Counted from the stretch's first letter, positions 19,004 to 28,446 are shown. The stretch: DNA of 64,000 nt from Frigidibacter sp. (GCF_030695035.1 NZ_JAUYTT010000019.1:1-64000), one strand, 5' to 3'. Program-made: numbers and translations. Notes: generated from the letters alone by a model not told the origin.

Positions 19004-19618
19004 TCAAGTATGCGCGAAAATGTCGGCTTCCGGCCAACCCGCCAGATCGAGCTGCGCCCGCACCGGCAAGAATGCGAAACAGGCTTTCGCCAGGTCGGCG
19101 CGCCCCTCGCGGGCGAGCATCGCTTCGAGCCGTCCATGGAGGGCGTGCAGATGCAGGACATCGGAGGCGGCATATGAAAGCTGGGCGTCGCTGAGCGTGT
19201 CGGCGCCCCAGTCGGATGATTGCTGCTGCTTGGACAGTTCGATGCCCAGAAGCTCGCGGACCAGATCCTTCAGGCCGTGCCGGTCCGTGTAGGTGCGCGT
19301 CAGCTTCGAGGCGATCTTCGTGCAATAGACCGGGCCCGTAACGACGCCGAAGGCCTGCTGCAGCACCGCGATATCGAAGCGGGCGAAATGAAACAGCTTC
19401 AGGACGGCCCGGTCCTCCAGCAGCGCGATCAGATTGACCGGACGGGGCCCTTCCTTGGGAATTTGGACGACATCGGCGGACCCGTCGCCGCGCGACAGCT
19501 GGACGACGCAAAGACGGTCGCGGTGCGGGTTGAGACCCAGGGTTTCGGTGTCGATCGCCACGCTGGCGCCGGCTTCGAACCCGTCCGGGAGATCGCCGCG
19601 ATGGAAACGGATGGTCAT
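19004..19618 (-). CDS. rnd: Ribonuclease D family 3'-5' exonuclease
   Basis: A DEDDy-type 3'-5' exoribonuclease acting on tRNA and other RNA 3' ends. The 204-residue protein contains ExoI (VAIDTETLGLNP), ExoII (LFHFARFDIAVL) and ExoIII (LSYAASDVLHLHAL). It lacks HRDC domains, so it is the short form common in alphaproteobacteria rather than the full-length E. coli RNase D. It lies directly upstream of lptC on the same strand, the usual place in Rhizobiales. Confidence 0.9.
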   Translation of the reverse strand: MTIRFHRGDLPDGFEAGASVAIDTETLGLNPHRDRLCVVQLSRGDGSADVVQIPKEGPRPVNLIALLEDRAVLKLFHFARFDIAVLQQAFGVVTGPVYCTKIASKLTRTYTDRHGLKDLVRELLGIELSKQQQSSDWGADTLSDAQLSYAASDVLHLHALHGRLEAMLAREGRADLAKACFAFLPVRAQLDLAGWPEADIFAHT

Positions 19619-19852
19619 GTCGCAAACCTCGCTCGGACGCCGGCGCGCCGCTTGAATTCGATGAGGTCCGACTGCGCCAAGGCTCTATCGCACTTGCGGA
19701 ATGTCAACACCGTCTGCCGCAGCTAGCGGCGCGGAGCGCGGCATTCAAGCCCTTTCTGCGTTAACGCGGCAATGGCTGCGTTAACCTTTTATTCACCATA
19801 TTCTTCCCGTCACCGCGGGGGCATGGCACAAGGACGTCATCGGAGCCCATCG

Positions 19853-20332
19853 ATGACCGTCTTCCGCCTCCTCACCGACTTCGACGGCCGCATCGGCCTC
19901 CGCCGCTTCTGGCTGGGAAGCGCGCTGGTTGCCTTCGCGCTGCTCGGCATCCAGAAGCTGGCCTCCACCTTCTTCTACTTCGAGGCTGAGAAGATCGTCG
20001 CCTTCGCGCAGGCCTTCGCGTTGTTCCCCTGGGCGGCGCTGGCGGCCAAACGCGCGACCGATCGCGGCAGCAGCGGCCTCTACGGCATCATCCTGATCTG
20101 CGTGATCGTGCTCCCGGCGCATCTCAAGCCCTGGCTGCCCTATCTCTGGGCGCCCTCGCTCGACACGGTCGCGCTGATCGCCTGGCTGTTCGCGCTGGTC
20201 GATCTGGGGCTGATGCCTTCGGCGCGAAGCCGCGAGCCGCTTGCAGCGGACGCCCCCGGTGGTAAAGCGGGCTCATGGACACAAGCGCGCTCGCAGACCT
20301 CGCCTTCGATCCCCTCGACCCCGTCGCACTGA
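19853..20332 (+). CDS. DUF805-like small membrane protein
   Basis: A 159-residue membrane protein beginning MTVFRLLTDFDGRIGLRRFW, which matches the DUF805 N-terminal signature (GRI.R..FW). Three to four hydrophobic segments follow, with AAKRATDRGSSGLYG as the conserved polar loop. No function is known. The ATG at 19853 has GGAG eight bases upstream. The hydrophilic C-terminus overlaps the start of dapE by 58 bases in another frame, so the two are probably translationally linked. Confidence 0.78.
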   Translation: MTVFRLLTDFDGRIGLRRFWLGSALVAFALLGIQKLASTFFYFEAEKIVAFAQAFALFPWAALAAKRATDRGSSGLYGIILICVIVLPAHLKPWLPYLWAPSLDTVALIAWLFALVDLGLMPSARSREPLAADAPGGKAGSWTQARSQTSPSIPSTPSH

Positions 20333-21486
20333 CGCAGGCGCTGGTTCGCTGCGCTTCGGTGACGCCGCATGAAGGCGGCGCACTGGCGCTGATCGACGCC
20401 GTGCTCTCCCCGGCAGGGTATCGCGTCGAGCGGCCGGTGTTCGGCGAACCCGGCACGCCCGATGTCGAGAATCTCTATGCCCGGATCGGCACCCAGGCAC
20501 CCGTTTTCGTCATTGCCGGCCATACCGATGTCGTGCCTGTCGGCGACGCGGCGGCTTGGACGCGCGATCCTTTCAGCGGCGCAGTCGAGGGCGGTCTGCT
20601 GCATGGCCGCGGCGCCTGCGACATGAAGGGCGGGCTGGCGGCGATGATGGCCGCCGCCTTGCGGTTCCGCCGCGACAACCCGCAGGCGCCGGGGTCGATC
20701 GCCTTCCTGATTACGGGCGACGAGGAGGGGCCCGCGATCAACGGCACCGCCAAGCTGCTGGCCTGGGCGCATGAGCGCGGCGAGCGCTTCGATCATTGCC
20801 TGCTGGGCGAGCCGACCAACCCGGCCGCGATGAGCGACATGATCAAGATCGGCCGGCGCGGCTCGCTGACGGGCGAACTGGTCGTTCACGGCAAGCAGGG
20901 CCATGTCGGCTATCCGCATCTGGCCGAGAACCCGATCCGCGGCATGGTGCGCCTGCTGGCGGCGCTCGATGCCGAGCCGCTCGATGGGGGCACCCCCTAT
21001 TTCGACGCCAGCAATCTCGAATTCACCACCGTCGATGTCGGCAACCCCGCCAGCAATGTCGTGCCGGCGCAGGCGCGGGCGGTGTTCAACATCCGCTTCA
21101 ACGACATCTGGACGCCCGACACCCTCGCGCAGGAGCTGGAGCGCCGCCTGGCGCAGGCGGCCGGCAACAGCGTGCGCTACGTCCTGACCTGCAAACCGAC
21201 CAATGCGGTCGCCTTCCTGACGCAGCCCGGCCCCTTCGTCGCGATGGTGGCCGATGCCGTCGAGGCGCAGACCGGCCAGCGGCCGGCGCTGTCGACGACG
21301 GGCGGCACCTCGGATGCGCGCTTCATCAAGAGCTATTGCCCGGTGGTGGAATACGGCGTCGTCGGACAGACCATGCATCAGGTGAACGAGTGCGTGGCGG
21401 TCGCGGATCTGCTGACGCTGGAGGCCATCACGCACCGGCTGCTGACCGCCTATTTCGAGGCGCCGGCCGCACCTGACCCTCAGTAA
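20275..21486 (+). CDS. dapE: Succinyl-diaminopimelate desuccinylase DapE
   Basis: Zinc metallohydrolase that releases succinate from N-succinyl-LL-diaminopimelate in lysine and peptidoglycan precursor synthesis. The 403-residue M20-family protein shows GHTDVVPVGD, GRGACDMKGG (bridging Asp), ITGDEEGP (catalytic Glu) and the late zinc ligand in MHQVNE. The dimerisation domain with GRRGSLTGELVVHGKQGH lies in the middle. The start lies inside the DUF805-like gene. It is convergent with truA, overlapping by seven bases. Confidence 0.95.
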   Translation: MDTSALADLAFDPLDPVALTQALVRCASVTPHEGGALALIDAVLSPAGYRVERPVFGEPGTPDVENLYARIGTQAPVFVIAGHTDVVPVGDAAAWTRDPFSGAVEGGLLHGRGACDMKGGLAAMMAAALRFRRDNPQAPGSIAFLITGDEEGPAINGTAKLLAWAHERGERFDHCLLGEPTNPAAMSDMIKIGRRGSLTGELVVHGKQGHVGYPHLAENPIRGMVRLLAALDAEPLDGGTPYFDASNLEFTTVDVGNPASNVVPAQARAVFNIRFNDIWTPDTLAQELERRLAQAAGNSVRYVLTCKPTNAVAFLTQPGPFVAMVADAVEAQTGQRPALSTTGGTSDARFIKSYCPVVEYGVVGQTMHQVNECVAVADLLTLEAITHRLLTAYFEAPAAPDPQ

Positions 21487-22217
21487 TCCACACCCGCCAG
21501 ATACAGCCCGCAGGGCGGGGCCAGCGCCGCGCATTGCGAGCGGTCGCAAGCCGCCAGGACCTTGCCCAGCTTGTTTTCCGGCCAGCGCCCGGCCCCGACC
21601 ATCTTCAGGCAGCCGACGATGGAGCGGACCTGATGATGCAGGAAGGAGCGGGCATGGGCATAGACGACGATCTCGTCGCCCTCGCGGCGGACGTCGAGCC
21701 GGTCCAGCGTGCGCATCGGGCTGTTGGCCTGGCATTCGGCGGCGCGGAAGGTGGTGAAGTCGTGATGGCCGAGCAGAGCTTTGGCGGCGCGGTCCATCGC
21801 CTCGTGGTCGAGCTTGACCGGCACATGCCAGAGCCGGTCGCGGTCGAGCGCCGGCTGCGCGCGGCGGTCGATGATGCGGTAGATGTAGTAGCGTCGTTTC
21901 GCCGAAATCCGCGCGTCGAATTCATCGGTCACGGCCTGGGCGCTGACCACAGCAACCGGCAGGCGCTTGAGGCGGGCATTGCTGGCGTCGCGCACGACAT
22001 CCGTGCGCCAGTCCTTGTCGAGATCGACATGGGCGACCTGGTGCGTGGCGTGGACGCCGGCATCTGTGCGCCCGGCGCAGTGCAGCCTGACGGCATGGCC
22101 GCAGAAGGCCTCGATCGCCTCCTCGACGCTTTGCTGAACCGACGGCCCGTTGGCCTGGCGCTGCCAGCCCGAGAAGGGCGTGCCGTCATATTCGATGACG
22201 AGCTTGTAGCGCGGCAT
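21480..22217 (-). CDS. truA: tRNA pseudouridine synthase A
   Basis: Converts uridines 38-40 of tRNA anticodon stems to pseudouridine. The 245-residue protein has the catalytic aspartate in CAGRTDAGVHAT and an N-terminal IEYDGTPFSGWQ motif. The start codon shares one base with the fmt stop (TGATG), showing translational coupling to fmt. The order def, fmt, truA, with dapE convergent, is conserved in Rhizobiales. Confidence 0.95.
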   Translation of the reverse strand: MPRYKLVIEYDGTPFSGWQRQANGPSVQQSVEEAIEAFCGHAVRLHCAGRTDAGVHATHQVAHVDLDKDWRTDVVRDASNARLKRLPVAVVSAQAVTDEFDARISAKRRYYIYRIIDRRAQPALDRDRLWHVPVKLDHEAMDRAAKALLGHHDFTTFRAAECQANSPMRTLDRLDVRREGDEIVVYAHARSFLHHQVRSIVGCLKMVGAGRWPENKLGKVLAACDRSQCAALAPPCGLYLAGVDY

Positions 22218-23146
22218 CAGAGCCTGCCGCCGGCGCCGAGGCGCGCGCCGCGCAGGAACTCCGCGCCGCTAACGGGACGCCCGCCCGCCCGCTGGACTTG
22301 GAGCAGTTTCACCGCCCCTTCCGCGCAGGCGACAGTACCATCCTCGTCCAGCAGTATGCCCGGCTCGGCCGCACCGCCCGCGAGCGCGGTGCGCAGGATC
22401 TTGAGCCGCTCGGGCCCCTTGCCGAGATCGATCTCGGCGAAAGCGCCCGGGAATGGCGCCAGGCCGCGCACGAGGTCATGCACCTGCCGCGCCGGCCTCG
22501 CCCAGTTCAGCTTCGCCTCGGCGTTTGCGATCTTGGCGGCGTAGGTCACGCCCTCGTCCGGCTGTGGCGTGAAACGCAGAGCGCCGCGCCCCAGCGCGGC
22601 CAGGGCGCGCACCATCAGATCCGCGCCCAGCGGCGCGAGCGCGTCGTGCAGCTCGCCCGATGTCATATCCGGGCCGATCTCCAGCCGCTCGACCATGCCG
22701 ACGGGGCCGGTGTCGAGGCCGGCTTCCATCTTCATGACGCAGACGCCGCTTTCGGCATCGCCCGCCATCACCGCACGCTGGATAGGCGCCGCGCCGCGCC
22801 AGCGCGGCAGCAGCGAGGCATGCAGGTTCAGGCAGCCGAGCTCCGGGATGTCGAGGATGGCCTGCGGCAGGATCATACCATAGGCGACGACGACGGCGAC
22901 GTCGGCCTGATGGGAAGCGATCTGGTCGGCGATGTCGGGCGTCTTCAGGGTCGAGGGCGTGAAGACGGGGATGCCGAAGCGCTCGGCCGCCCTGTGCACC
23001 GGCGAGGGTTTCAGTTCGAGGCCACGACCGGCCTGGGCCGGGGCGCGGGTGTAGCAGCTGACGACCTCGTGGCCCTGGCCGATGATCTCGGTCAGCGTCG
23101 GCACCGCGAAATCGGGCGTGCCCATGAAGATGACGCGCAAACTCAT
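22217..23146 (-). CDS. fmt: Methionyl-tRNA formyltransferase
   Basis: Formylates initiator Met-tRNA using 10-formyl-THF. The 309-residue protein has the Rossmann N-terminus ([13 protein letters not shown]), the catalytic segment [17 protein letters not shown] with its conserved Asn and His, and the C-terminal OB-like tRNA-binding domain. It is paired with def, 194 bases upstream on the same strand. That gap is largely filled by a palindromic repeat, so the two genes may not share one uninterrupted operon. Confidence 0.95.
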   Translation of the reverse strand: MSLRVIFMGTPDFAVPTLTEIIGQGHEVVSCYTRAPAQAGRGLELKPSPVHRAAERFGIPVFTPSTLKTPDIADQIASHQADVAVVVAYGMILPQAILDIPELGCLNLHASLLPRWRGAAPIQRAVMAGDAESGVCVMKMEAGLDTGPVGMVERLEIGPDMTSGELHDALAPLGADLMVRALAALGRGALRFTPQPDEGVTYAAKIANAEAKLNWARPARQVHDLVRGLAPFPGAFAEIDLGKGPERLKILRTALAGGAAEPGILLDEDGTVACAEGAVKLLQVQRAGGRPVSGAEFLRGARLGAGGRL

Positions 23147-23200
23147 ACGCTGGATTCTACCTCAACTGGACAGGCATGGCCCGCCGAATGATCATTTGAA

Positions 23201-23314
23201 CCCTCATCCTGAGGCGCCGCGCAGCGGCGTCTCGAAGGAGGGTCCAGGAGGCTCCGGAACCATCTGGAGCATCCTTCGAGACGCGCTCGTGCCGAGCGCT
23301 CCTCAGGATGAGGG
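23201..23314. repeat. 114-bp imperfect palindromic intergenic repeat
   Basis: It begins CCCTCATCCTGAGG and ends with its complement CCTCAGGATGAGGG, and the interior arms (GCGTCTCGAAGGA / TCCTTCGAGACGC) also pair. Elements with these ends are dispersed in many copies in Bradyrhizobium, Methylobacterium and Bosea genomes. It sits between def and fmt and would fold as a long hairpin in their transcript. Confidence 0.85.
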
Positions 23315-23340
23315 CTGCGGAAGCTCTTGTGTCAGTTGCG

Positions 23341-23916
23341 TCACGCTTCGCGCTTTGCCTGCTTGGCGAAGCGCTTGGTGACGCGCTCGCGCTTGAGGCG
23401 CGAGAGATGGTCGATGAACAGCACGCCGTTCAGATGGTCGATCTCATGCTGGATGCAGGTGGCAAGCAGGCCGTCGGCCTCGATCTCCTGCGGCTTGCCG
23501 TCGAGATCGGTATAGCTGACCTTCACGAACGCCGGACGCTCGACCTCCTCGTAATATTCGGGGATCGAGAGGCAGCCTTCCTCATAGACGCTGCGCTCCT
23601 CGGACGACCAGGTGATCTCCGGATTGATGAAGGCGATCGGGTTGCGCGGCTGGGCGTCGCGCTTCGCCTGATCGTCTTCCGCTTCGGTGCCTTCCGCGTC
23701 TGCCTGTTCGCTGGCCGCACGCTTGGCGACATCGAGCGTCACCACGCGCCAGGGCACGCCGATCTGGATGGCGGCAAGGCCGATGCCCGGCGCATCATAC
23801 ATCGTCTCGAACATGTCGGCGACGAGCGTACGGATCTCGGGCGTGATCTGCGCGACCGGGGTCGAAACCAGGCGAAGCTGGGCGTCGGGCAGGATGACGA
23901 GCGGGCGGATGGCCAT
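23341..23916 (-). CDS. def: Peptide deformylase
   Basis: Metalloenzyme that removes the N-formyl group from nascent proteins. The 191-residue protein carries motif 1 [10 protein letters not shown], motif 2 EEGCLSIP (metal-binding Cys) and motif 3 QHEIDHLNG (two His ligands and the catalytic Glu). Between motifs 1 and 2 there is an acidic low-complexity insert of roughly 20 residues (about 68-92) that E. coli Def lacks. It lies on the surface loop after strand 3 and should not disturb catalysis. It is the first gene of the def-fmt-truA run. Confidence 0.95.
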   Translation of the reverse strand: MAIRPLVILPDAQLRLVSTPVAQITPEIRTLVADMFETMYDAPGIGLAAIQIGVPWRVVTLDVAKRAASEQADAEGTEAEDDQAKRDAQPRNPIAFINPEITWSSEERSVYEEGCLSIPEYYEEVERPAFVKVSYTDLDGKPQEIEADGLLATCIQHEIDHLNGVLFIDHLSRLKRERVTKRFAKQAKREA

Positions 23917-24035
23917 GGGGAGCGTTCTACGCGATTTTTCAATGACGAGACGGCGACATAAGCGCTTGTGCCCCGCCGGTCAAACTGTTCCGCTTTCGTT
24001 CGAATTCGTTCACCCGAATCGGTTATCGTTTCCGC

Positions 24036-25220
24036 ATGAACGAGATCGCCTTCATCCTGCTCGACCGCCCGGTCACCTGGGGCGAGGCCGCGATCGGCTT
24101 TGCGACCCTCAGCCTCGCCCTGCTGCTGATCATGACGCTTTCATCCTGGCGGGCGAGCCGAGGCCGCGCGCTGGAAGCGGCCATCGCCGCCGAGCGGGCC
24201 CGCGAGACCGACGACAAGGTCGCCGAGACGAACCGCCTCCAGGCGGAGCTGACCGGCCGGATGCAGTCCATGGCCGAAATCCTCTCCACCCGGCAGGGCG
24301 ATCTCGCGCGCCTCGTCGCCGACCGCATGGAGGGCCTGCGCCATCAAGTCGGTCAGGGGCTGGAGCAGAATGTCCGCCAGACCAGCGAGAGCCTGGGCCG
24401 GCTGCAGGAGCGGCTGGCGGTGATCGACAGCGCCCAGAAGAACCTGACCAACCTCACCTCCGAGGTGGTCACGCTGCGCGACGTGCTCTCCAACAAGCAG
24501 GCGCGCGGCGCCTATGGCCAGGGCCGGATGGAGGCGATCATCCGCGACGGCCTGCCCGGCGCCTTCTTCGCTTTCCAGCCTCAGCTCTCGAACGGCAAGC
24601 GGCCCGATTGCCTGGTGACGCTGCCCGGCGACGGGCGCGGGCTCGTCATCGACGCCAAGTTTCCGCTGGAGAGTTTCACGCAATTGCGCGAGGCCCGCGG
24701 CGAGGAGGCGCGCAAGGCAGCCGCCGCCCGGGTGCGCAACGATGTCGGCGTGCATGTGAAGGACATCGCCGAGCGCTATTTTCTGCCGGGCGAGACGCAG
24801 GACCTCGCCTTGCTCTTCGTGCCCTCGGAATCGATCCATGCCGATCTGCACGAGCATTTCGACGACGTAATCCAGAAGGCGCATCGCGCCCGGATCATGA
24901 TCGTCTCGCCCTCGCTGCTGGCGCTCGCGATCCAGTTGATGCAGTCGCTGGTGCGCGACGCGCGGATGCGCGAGGAGGCGCAGGTGATCCAGAGCGAAGT
25001 CGGCAAGCTCCTGGCCGATGTCCGGCGGCTCGGCGAGCGGGCGGAAAAACTCGACCAGCATTTCCGCCAGGCGCAGGACGACGTCGCGGGTCTGCGCACC
25101 TCGGCGGGCAAGATCGTGGGCCGTGGCGAGCGCATCGTGGCGCTCGATTTCGACGAGGCGAAGGGCGAGCCGACGCTGCCCTTCGCCGAGGGTCTGGCCT
25201 TGAAGAAGGCGGCCGAGTGA
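24036..25220 (+). CDS. rmuC: DNA recombination protein RmuC
   Basis: Membrane-anchored coiled-coil protein with a PD-(D/E)XK-type nuclease-like domain, reported to limit inversions at short inverted repeats. The 394-residue protein has one N-terminal transmembrane segment (about 19-36) and a coiled coil to about 160. The RmuC core follows, including GAYGQGRMEAIIRDGLPG, RPDCLVTLP and GLVIDAKFPLESF. It is divergent from def, the usual partner in Rhizobiales. The start matches a signal-anchor N-terminus. Confidence 0.92.
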   Translation: MNEIAFILLDRPVTWGEAAIGFATLSLALLLIMTLSSWRASRGRALEAAIAAERARETDDKVAETNRLQAELTGRMQSMAEILSTRQGDLARLVADRMEGLRHQVGQGLEQNVRQTSESLGRLQERLAVIDSAQKNLTNLTSEVVTLRDVLSNKQARGAYGQGRMEAIIRDGLPGAFFAFQPQLSNGKRPDCLVTLPGDGRGLVIDAKFPLESFTQLREARGEEARKAAAARVRNDVGVHVKDIAERYFLPGETQDLALLFVPSESIHADLHEHFDDVIQKAHRARIMIVSPSLLALAIQLMQSLVRDARMREEAQVIQSEVGKLLADVRRLGERAEKLDQHFRQAQDDVAGLRTSAGKIVGRGERIVALDFDEAKGEPTLPFAEGLALKKAAE

Positions 25221-25232
25221 GCGGCCGGGCGA

Positions 25233-25742
25233 TCAGGCGACCGCCAGGGTCGCGCTCAGCTCGGGTTTGACGTTCAGCGTCTGGAACACGACGCAGTAGC
25301 GCTCGGTCAGCTTCAGCAGTGTGTCGAGCTTCTCCTGCGGCGCATCGGTCTCGACCTCGAAGGACAGCCGGATCGCCTTGAAGCCGACGGCGGCGTCCTT
25401 TGCGACACCGAGCGTGCCGCGGAAGTCGAGATCGCCCTCGGCATGGACGATGCCCTTCTTCAACTCGATCTCGAGCGCGGTGGCCACCGCCTTCAGCGTG
25501 ACGCCGGCGCAGGCGACAAGGGCCTCCAGCAGCATGTCACCGGAGCAGAGTTCGGCGCCCGAGCCGCCGGTGGCCGGGTGCAACCCCGCCAGCGCGATCG
25601 CACGGCCGGTCTCGACCTTGCAGGCGATGTGCTGGTCGTCGAGCTCGCCCTTGGCCTTCAGGGTGACGACGGCTGCGCCGGGATCGGAACGGTAGGAGTC
25701 CTTGAGCGGCGCCTGCAGGGCGCGGAGAGCGGTGACGTCCAT
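25233..25742 (-). CDS. OsmC family protein
   Basis: A 169-residue OsmC/Ohr-fold protein, potentially a thiol-dependent peroxidase. The conserved pair of cysteines would be Cys66 (GAELCSGD) and Cys78 (ALVACAG) at the start of the central helix. GGSGAELCSGDMLLEAL is the recognisable core. The preferred peroxide (organic or hydrogen) cannot be told from sequence. It is convergent with rmuC and downstream of the ABC importer genes. Confidence 0.88.
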   Translation of the reverse strand: MDVTALRALQAPLKDSYRSDPGAAVVTLKAKGELDDQHIACKVETGRAIALAGLHPATGGSGAELCSGDMLLEALVACAGVTLKAVATALEIELKKGIVHAEGDLDFRGTLGVAKDAAVGFKAIRLSFEVETDAPQEKLDTLLKLTERYCVVFQTLNVKPELSATLAVA

Positions 25743-25837
25743 GATGTCAGAACCTCAAGTCGAATGAAGCGGTCGGGATCGCTGATAGAGGCTCGGGCGG
25801 TCACAGGCCACCGGAAAGCGATACCCCGTGACGCGGC

Positions 25838-26620
25838 TCACCACCACATCCCGGCGGTCTCGGCAGCCTTCTGCTGGTGCGGGGCCTCGTCGCGCAGCGA
25901 ACGATCGAGGCTGCGCAGGATCTCGCGCTTGGCCGCCTCGAAAGCCGGCGAGAGCCGGTCGCGCGGGCGGGCGAGCGGGTTATCGAAGGCGTCGAAGACC
26001 CGCCCCGGCTTGGGCTGCATCACCACGATCCGGTCGGCCAGCGTCACGGCCTCCTCGACGTCATGGGTCACCATGACGACGGTGGGCCGGCTCTCGCCCC
26101 ACAAAGCGAGCAGATGGCCGTGGAGGCTGGCGCGGGTGGTGGCGTCGAGCGCCGAGAACGGCTCGTCCATCAGCAGCAGCTTGGGTCGCGTGACGAGGGC
26201 GCGGGCGATGGCGACGCGCTGCTGCTGGCCGCCGGAGAGTTCGCGCGGCCAGCGCCGGTCGTGCCCGCCGAGCCCGACACGAACGAGGGCGTTGGTGACC
26301 AGCCCCTCGCGCTCGAAGGCGGAGAGATGCGAGAGGCCGAAGCCGACATTCTCGGCCACCGATAGCCAGGGGAACAGGCGCGGCTCCTGGAAGATCACCC
26401 CGACATCGGCGCGCGGCTCGGCGATCGCCTCGCCATCGAGCAGGATGCGCCCGGCGCTCGGCCGGTCGAGACCGGCGATCAGGCGCAGCAGCGTGGTCTT
26501 GCCGCAGCCCGAGCCGCCGACCAGCGCCAGGATCTCGCCCTGTGCGACATCGAGGGTGACGGCCGACAGCGCCTGCGTGCCGTCGGCATAGGTTTTCGAC
26601 AGGGTCTCGAAGCTCAGCAT
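25838..26620 (-). CDS. Sulfonate/nitrate/taurine-type ABC transporter ATPase
   Basis: A 260-residue ABC ATPase of the SsuB/TauB/NrtD type. Walker A is GGSGCGKTT, the Q-loop FQEPRLFPW, the signature LSGGQQQR, Walker B LLLMDEPF and the switch His in VTHDVEEA. It starts at the ATG at 26620, eleven bases past the permease stop, and is the last gene of the three-gene importer. It energises uptake of an organosulfur compound, if the upstream riboswitch is a guide to the substrate class. Confidence 0.92.
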   Translation of the reverse strand: MLSFETLSKTYADGTQALSAVTLDVAQGEILALVGGSGCGKTTLLRLIAGLDRPSAGRILLDGEAIAEPRADVGVIFQEPRLFPWLSVAENVGFGLSHLSAFEREGLVTNALVRVGLGGHDRRWPRELSGGQQQRVAIARALVTRPKLLLMDEPFSALDATTRASLHGHLLALWGESRPTVVMVTHDVEEAVTLADRIVVMQPKPGRVFDAFDNPLARPRDRLSPAFEAAKREILRSLDRSLRDEAPHQQKAAETAGMWW

Positions 26621-26631
26621 CGAGGGCTTTC

Positions 26632-27462
26632 TCAGAGTTTGTCGCGGGCCGTGTCCTGCCAGGCGAGAACCGGCCGCGTCAGGGCGACGAGGAGGCCGTC
26701 GGCCAGCTTTCCGAGCACGGCGAAGCTGATGATGGCCGCGATGATGGTGTCGGGCCGGCCGAGTTGCTGGCCATCGACGAGGAGGTAGCCGAGGCCTTCG
26801 CTGGCGCCCATGATCTCGGCCGCGACCACGAACATGAAGCCCAGCCCGAGCCCCGAGCGCAGCGCCGTGATCCAGGCCGGCAGGATCGCCGGCAGCAGCA
26901 CCCGTCGCGCCATCGCCAGCCGGCCGAGCCTGAAGACACGGCCGACCTCGACGATCTTGCGGTCGATGCCCTGGATCGCGGCGGCCACACCGAGATAGAC
27001 CGGGAAGAACACGCCGACCGCGATCAGCGCCACTTTCGACGCCTCGAAGATGCCGAGCCAGAGGATGAAGAGCGGCACCCAGGCGATCGAGGGAATGGCG
27101 CGCAGGGCCTGCAGCGTCGGGTCGATCAGACCGCGCGCCACCGGAAGCGCGCCGGTGACGGCGCCGAGCAAGGTGCCCGCCGCAGCGCCGAGGGCAAACC
27201 CGGCAGCAACCCGCCAGAGCGTCGCCGCGGCATGGGTGAAGAGTTCGCCCGAAGCCGCGAGAGACCAGAGGGTGGCGCCGACCACGCTCGGCGGTGGCAT
27301 CAGGCGCCCATTGGCGAAGCCCGACCTGACGGCGATCTCCCACAACACGGCCAGCACGACCGGCAGCGCGAAACCCGCCAGCGCCACGCCCGCCCGGCGT
27401 GGCCGCGGACGAGCGGGACCGCCCTGCTCATCCGCAGCCGTCTCGATGCCGAGCGCACTCAT
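26632..27462 (-). CDS. Sulfonate/nitrate/taurine-type ABC transporter permease
   Basis: A 276-residue inner-membrane permease with about six helices and the cytoplasmic EAA-type loop (AIQGIDRKIVEVGRVFRLGR...) that contacts the ATPase, as in SsuC/TauC. The Pro/Arg-rich N-terminal 25 residues are hydrophilic. It is the middle gene of the importer, with 18 bases to the binding-protein gene upstream and 11 bases to the ATPase downstream. Confidence 0.92.
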   Translation of the reverse strand: MSALGIETAADEQGGPARPRPRRAGVALAGFALPVVLAVLWEIAVRSGFANGRLMPPPSVVGATLWSLAASGELFTHAAATLWRVAAGFALGAAAGTLLGAVTGALPVARGLIDPTLQALRAIPSIAWVPLFILWLGIFEASKVALIAVGVFFPVYLGVAAAIQGIDRKIVEVGRVFRLGRLAMARRVLLPAILPAWITALRSGLGLGFMFVVAAEIMGASEGLGYLLVDGQQLGRPDTIIAAIISFAVLGKLADGLLVALTRPVLAWQDTARDKL

Positions 27463-27480
27463 CGGGGGGCCGACGCGACG

Positions 27481-28446
27481 TCAGTTGGTAACGGCGAAGC
27501 GACGGTCGAGCAGGTCATCGACCACGGCCTTCACATCGGTCTTGGCGGGCACGACGCCGGCTTCCTGCAGCGCGAGGCCAGCCGCGATGATCGTCTCGGC
27601 CTGGGCCTGCCCGATCGTGGAATGCGTGAGTTCGGTCCGGGTGAGCTGCCGCTCGATCACCGCATCGGACAGCTTGGTGTAGGCGACCAGCGTCTTCTTC
27701 AGCTCGGCCGGGTTGGCGAGCGCATAGGCGCGCGCCTCCTCGTAAGCCGCAAGAACCTTGCGCACGAGGGCCGGATTCTCCCTGGCAAAGGCCTCGCGGA
27801 CGTTGAGCACGCCCCAGGTGTTGTCGGCGGCCTTGCGGTGGAACAGCTTGGCGCCGCTCTCGACCTCGGCGGCGGCCATCAGCGGGTCGAGACCAGCCCA
27901 GGCATCGACGTCGCCGCGCTCGAGCGCCAGGCGCCCGTCGGCATGCTGCAGGAGGACGAGCCTGACGTCCTTCTCCGTCAGCTTGGCCTCGGCCAGCGCC
28001 CGGACGAGGAAGATATGCGGGTCAGTGCCGCGAGTGACGGCGACGCGCTTGCCCTTGAGGTCGGCGACCTTGGTGATCTCGCTCTTGGCGCCGGTGACCA
28101 GCGCCGTCCATTCCGGCCGCGAATAGACATAGATCGTCTTGATCGGGTTGCCGTTGATCTTGCCGATCAGCGCGGCTGCGCCGGCCGTCGAGCCGAAGTC
28201 GAGCGAGCCGGCGTTGAGGAACTCCAGTGCCTTGTTGGAGCCGGCGGACTGCACCCAGCGCACGGTGATGCCGTCGGCCGCCAGTGCCTTCTCGAGGATG
28301 CCGCTGTCCTTCAGGACGAGGCTGACCGGGTTATAGGTCGCGAAGTCGACGCGGATTTCCTTGGGCGCCTGGGCGAAGGCCTGTCCGGCAGAGAGAACGA
28401 GCGACACGGCAAGGCCGGCGACGGCTAGACGGCGGGAAATGGTCAT
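27481..28446 (-). CDS. Aliphatic-sulfonate-type ABC transporter substrate-binding protein
   Basis: A 321-residue periplasmic binding protein of the SsuA/NMT1-like fold. It has a signal peptide (cleavage after AFA near residue 25), KEIRVDFATYNPVSLVLKD at the start of lobe 1, and GKRVAVTRGTDPHIFL at the ligand-facing loop. Homologues bind alkanesulfonates, taurine or related compounds. The mRNA leader carries a SAM-II riboswitch and a hairpin covering the ribosome site, which points to sulfur or methionine supply. Exact substrate unknown. Confidence 0.9.
   Translation of the reverse strand: MTISRRLAVAGLAVSLVLSAGQAFAQAPKEIRVDFATYNPVSLVLKDSGILEKALAADGITVRWVQSAGSNKALEFLNAGSLDFGSTAGAAALIGKINGNPIKTIYVYSRPEWTALVTGAKSEITKVADLKGKRVAVTRGTDPHIFLVRALAEAKLTEKDVRLVLLQHADGRLALERGDVDAWAGLDPLMAAAEVESGAKLFHRKAADNTWGVLNVREAFARENPALVRKVLAAYEEARAYALANPAELKKTLVAYTKLSDAVIERQLTRTELTHSTIGQAQAETIIAAGLALQEAGVVPAKTDVKAVVDDLLDRRFAVTN

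Noticed and set aside
18921-19625. Arg-rich minus-strand frame overlapping rnd
   Set aside because: It covers the rnd gene in another frame with no domain; rnd has the full DEDDy motifs.
19760-19783. Two TTAA copies (GCGTTAAC repeated) before the DUF805-like gene, a possible CtrA site
   Set aside because: Spacing between the TTAA copies is 16 bases, not the 7 required.
26764-28428. 554-codon open frame antisense to the ABC importer
   Set aside because: Low-complexity translation opposite three intact transporter genes.
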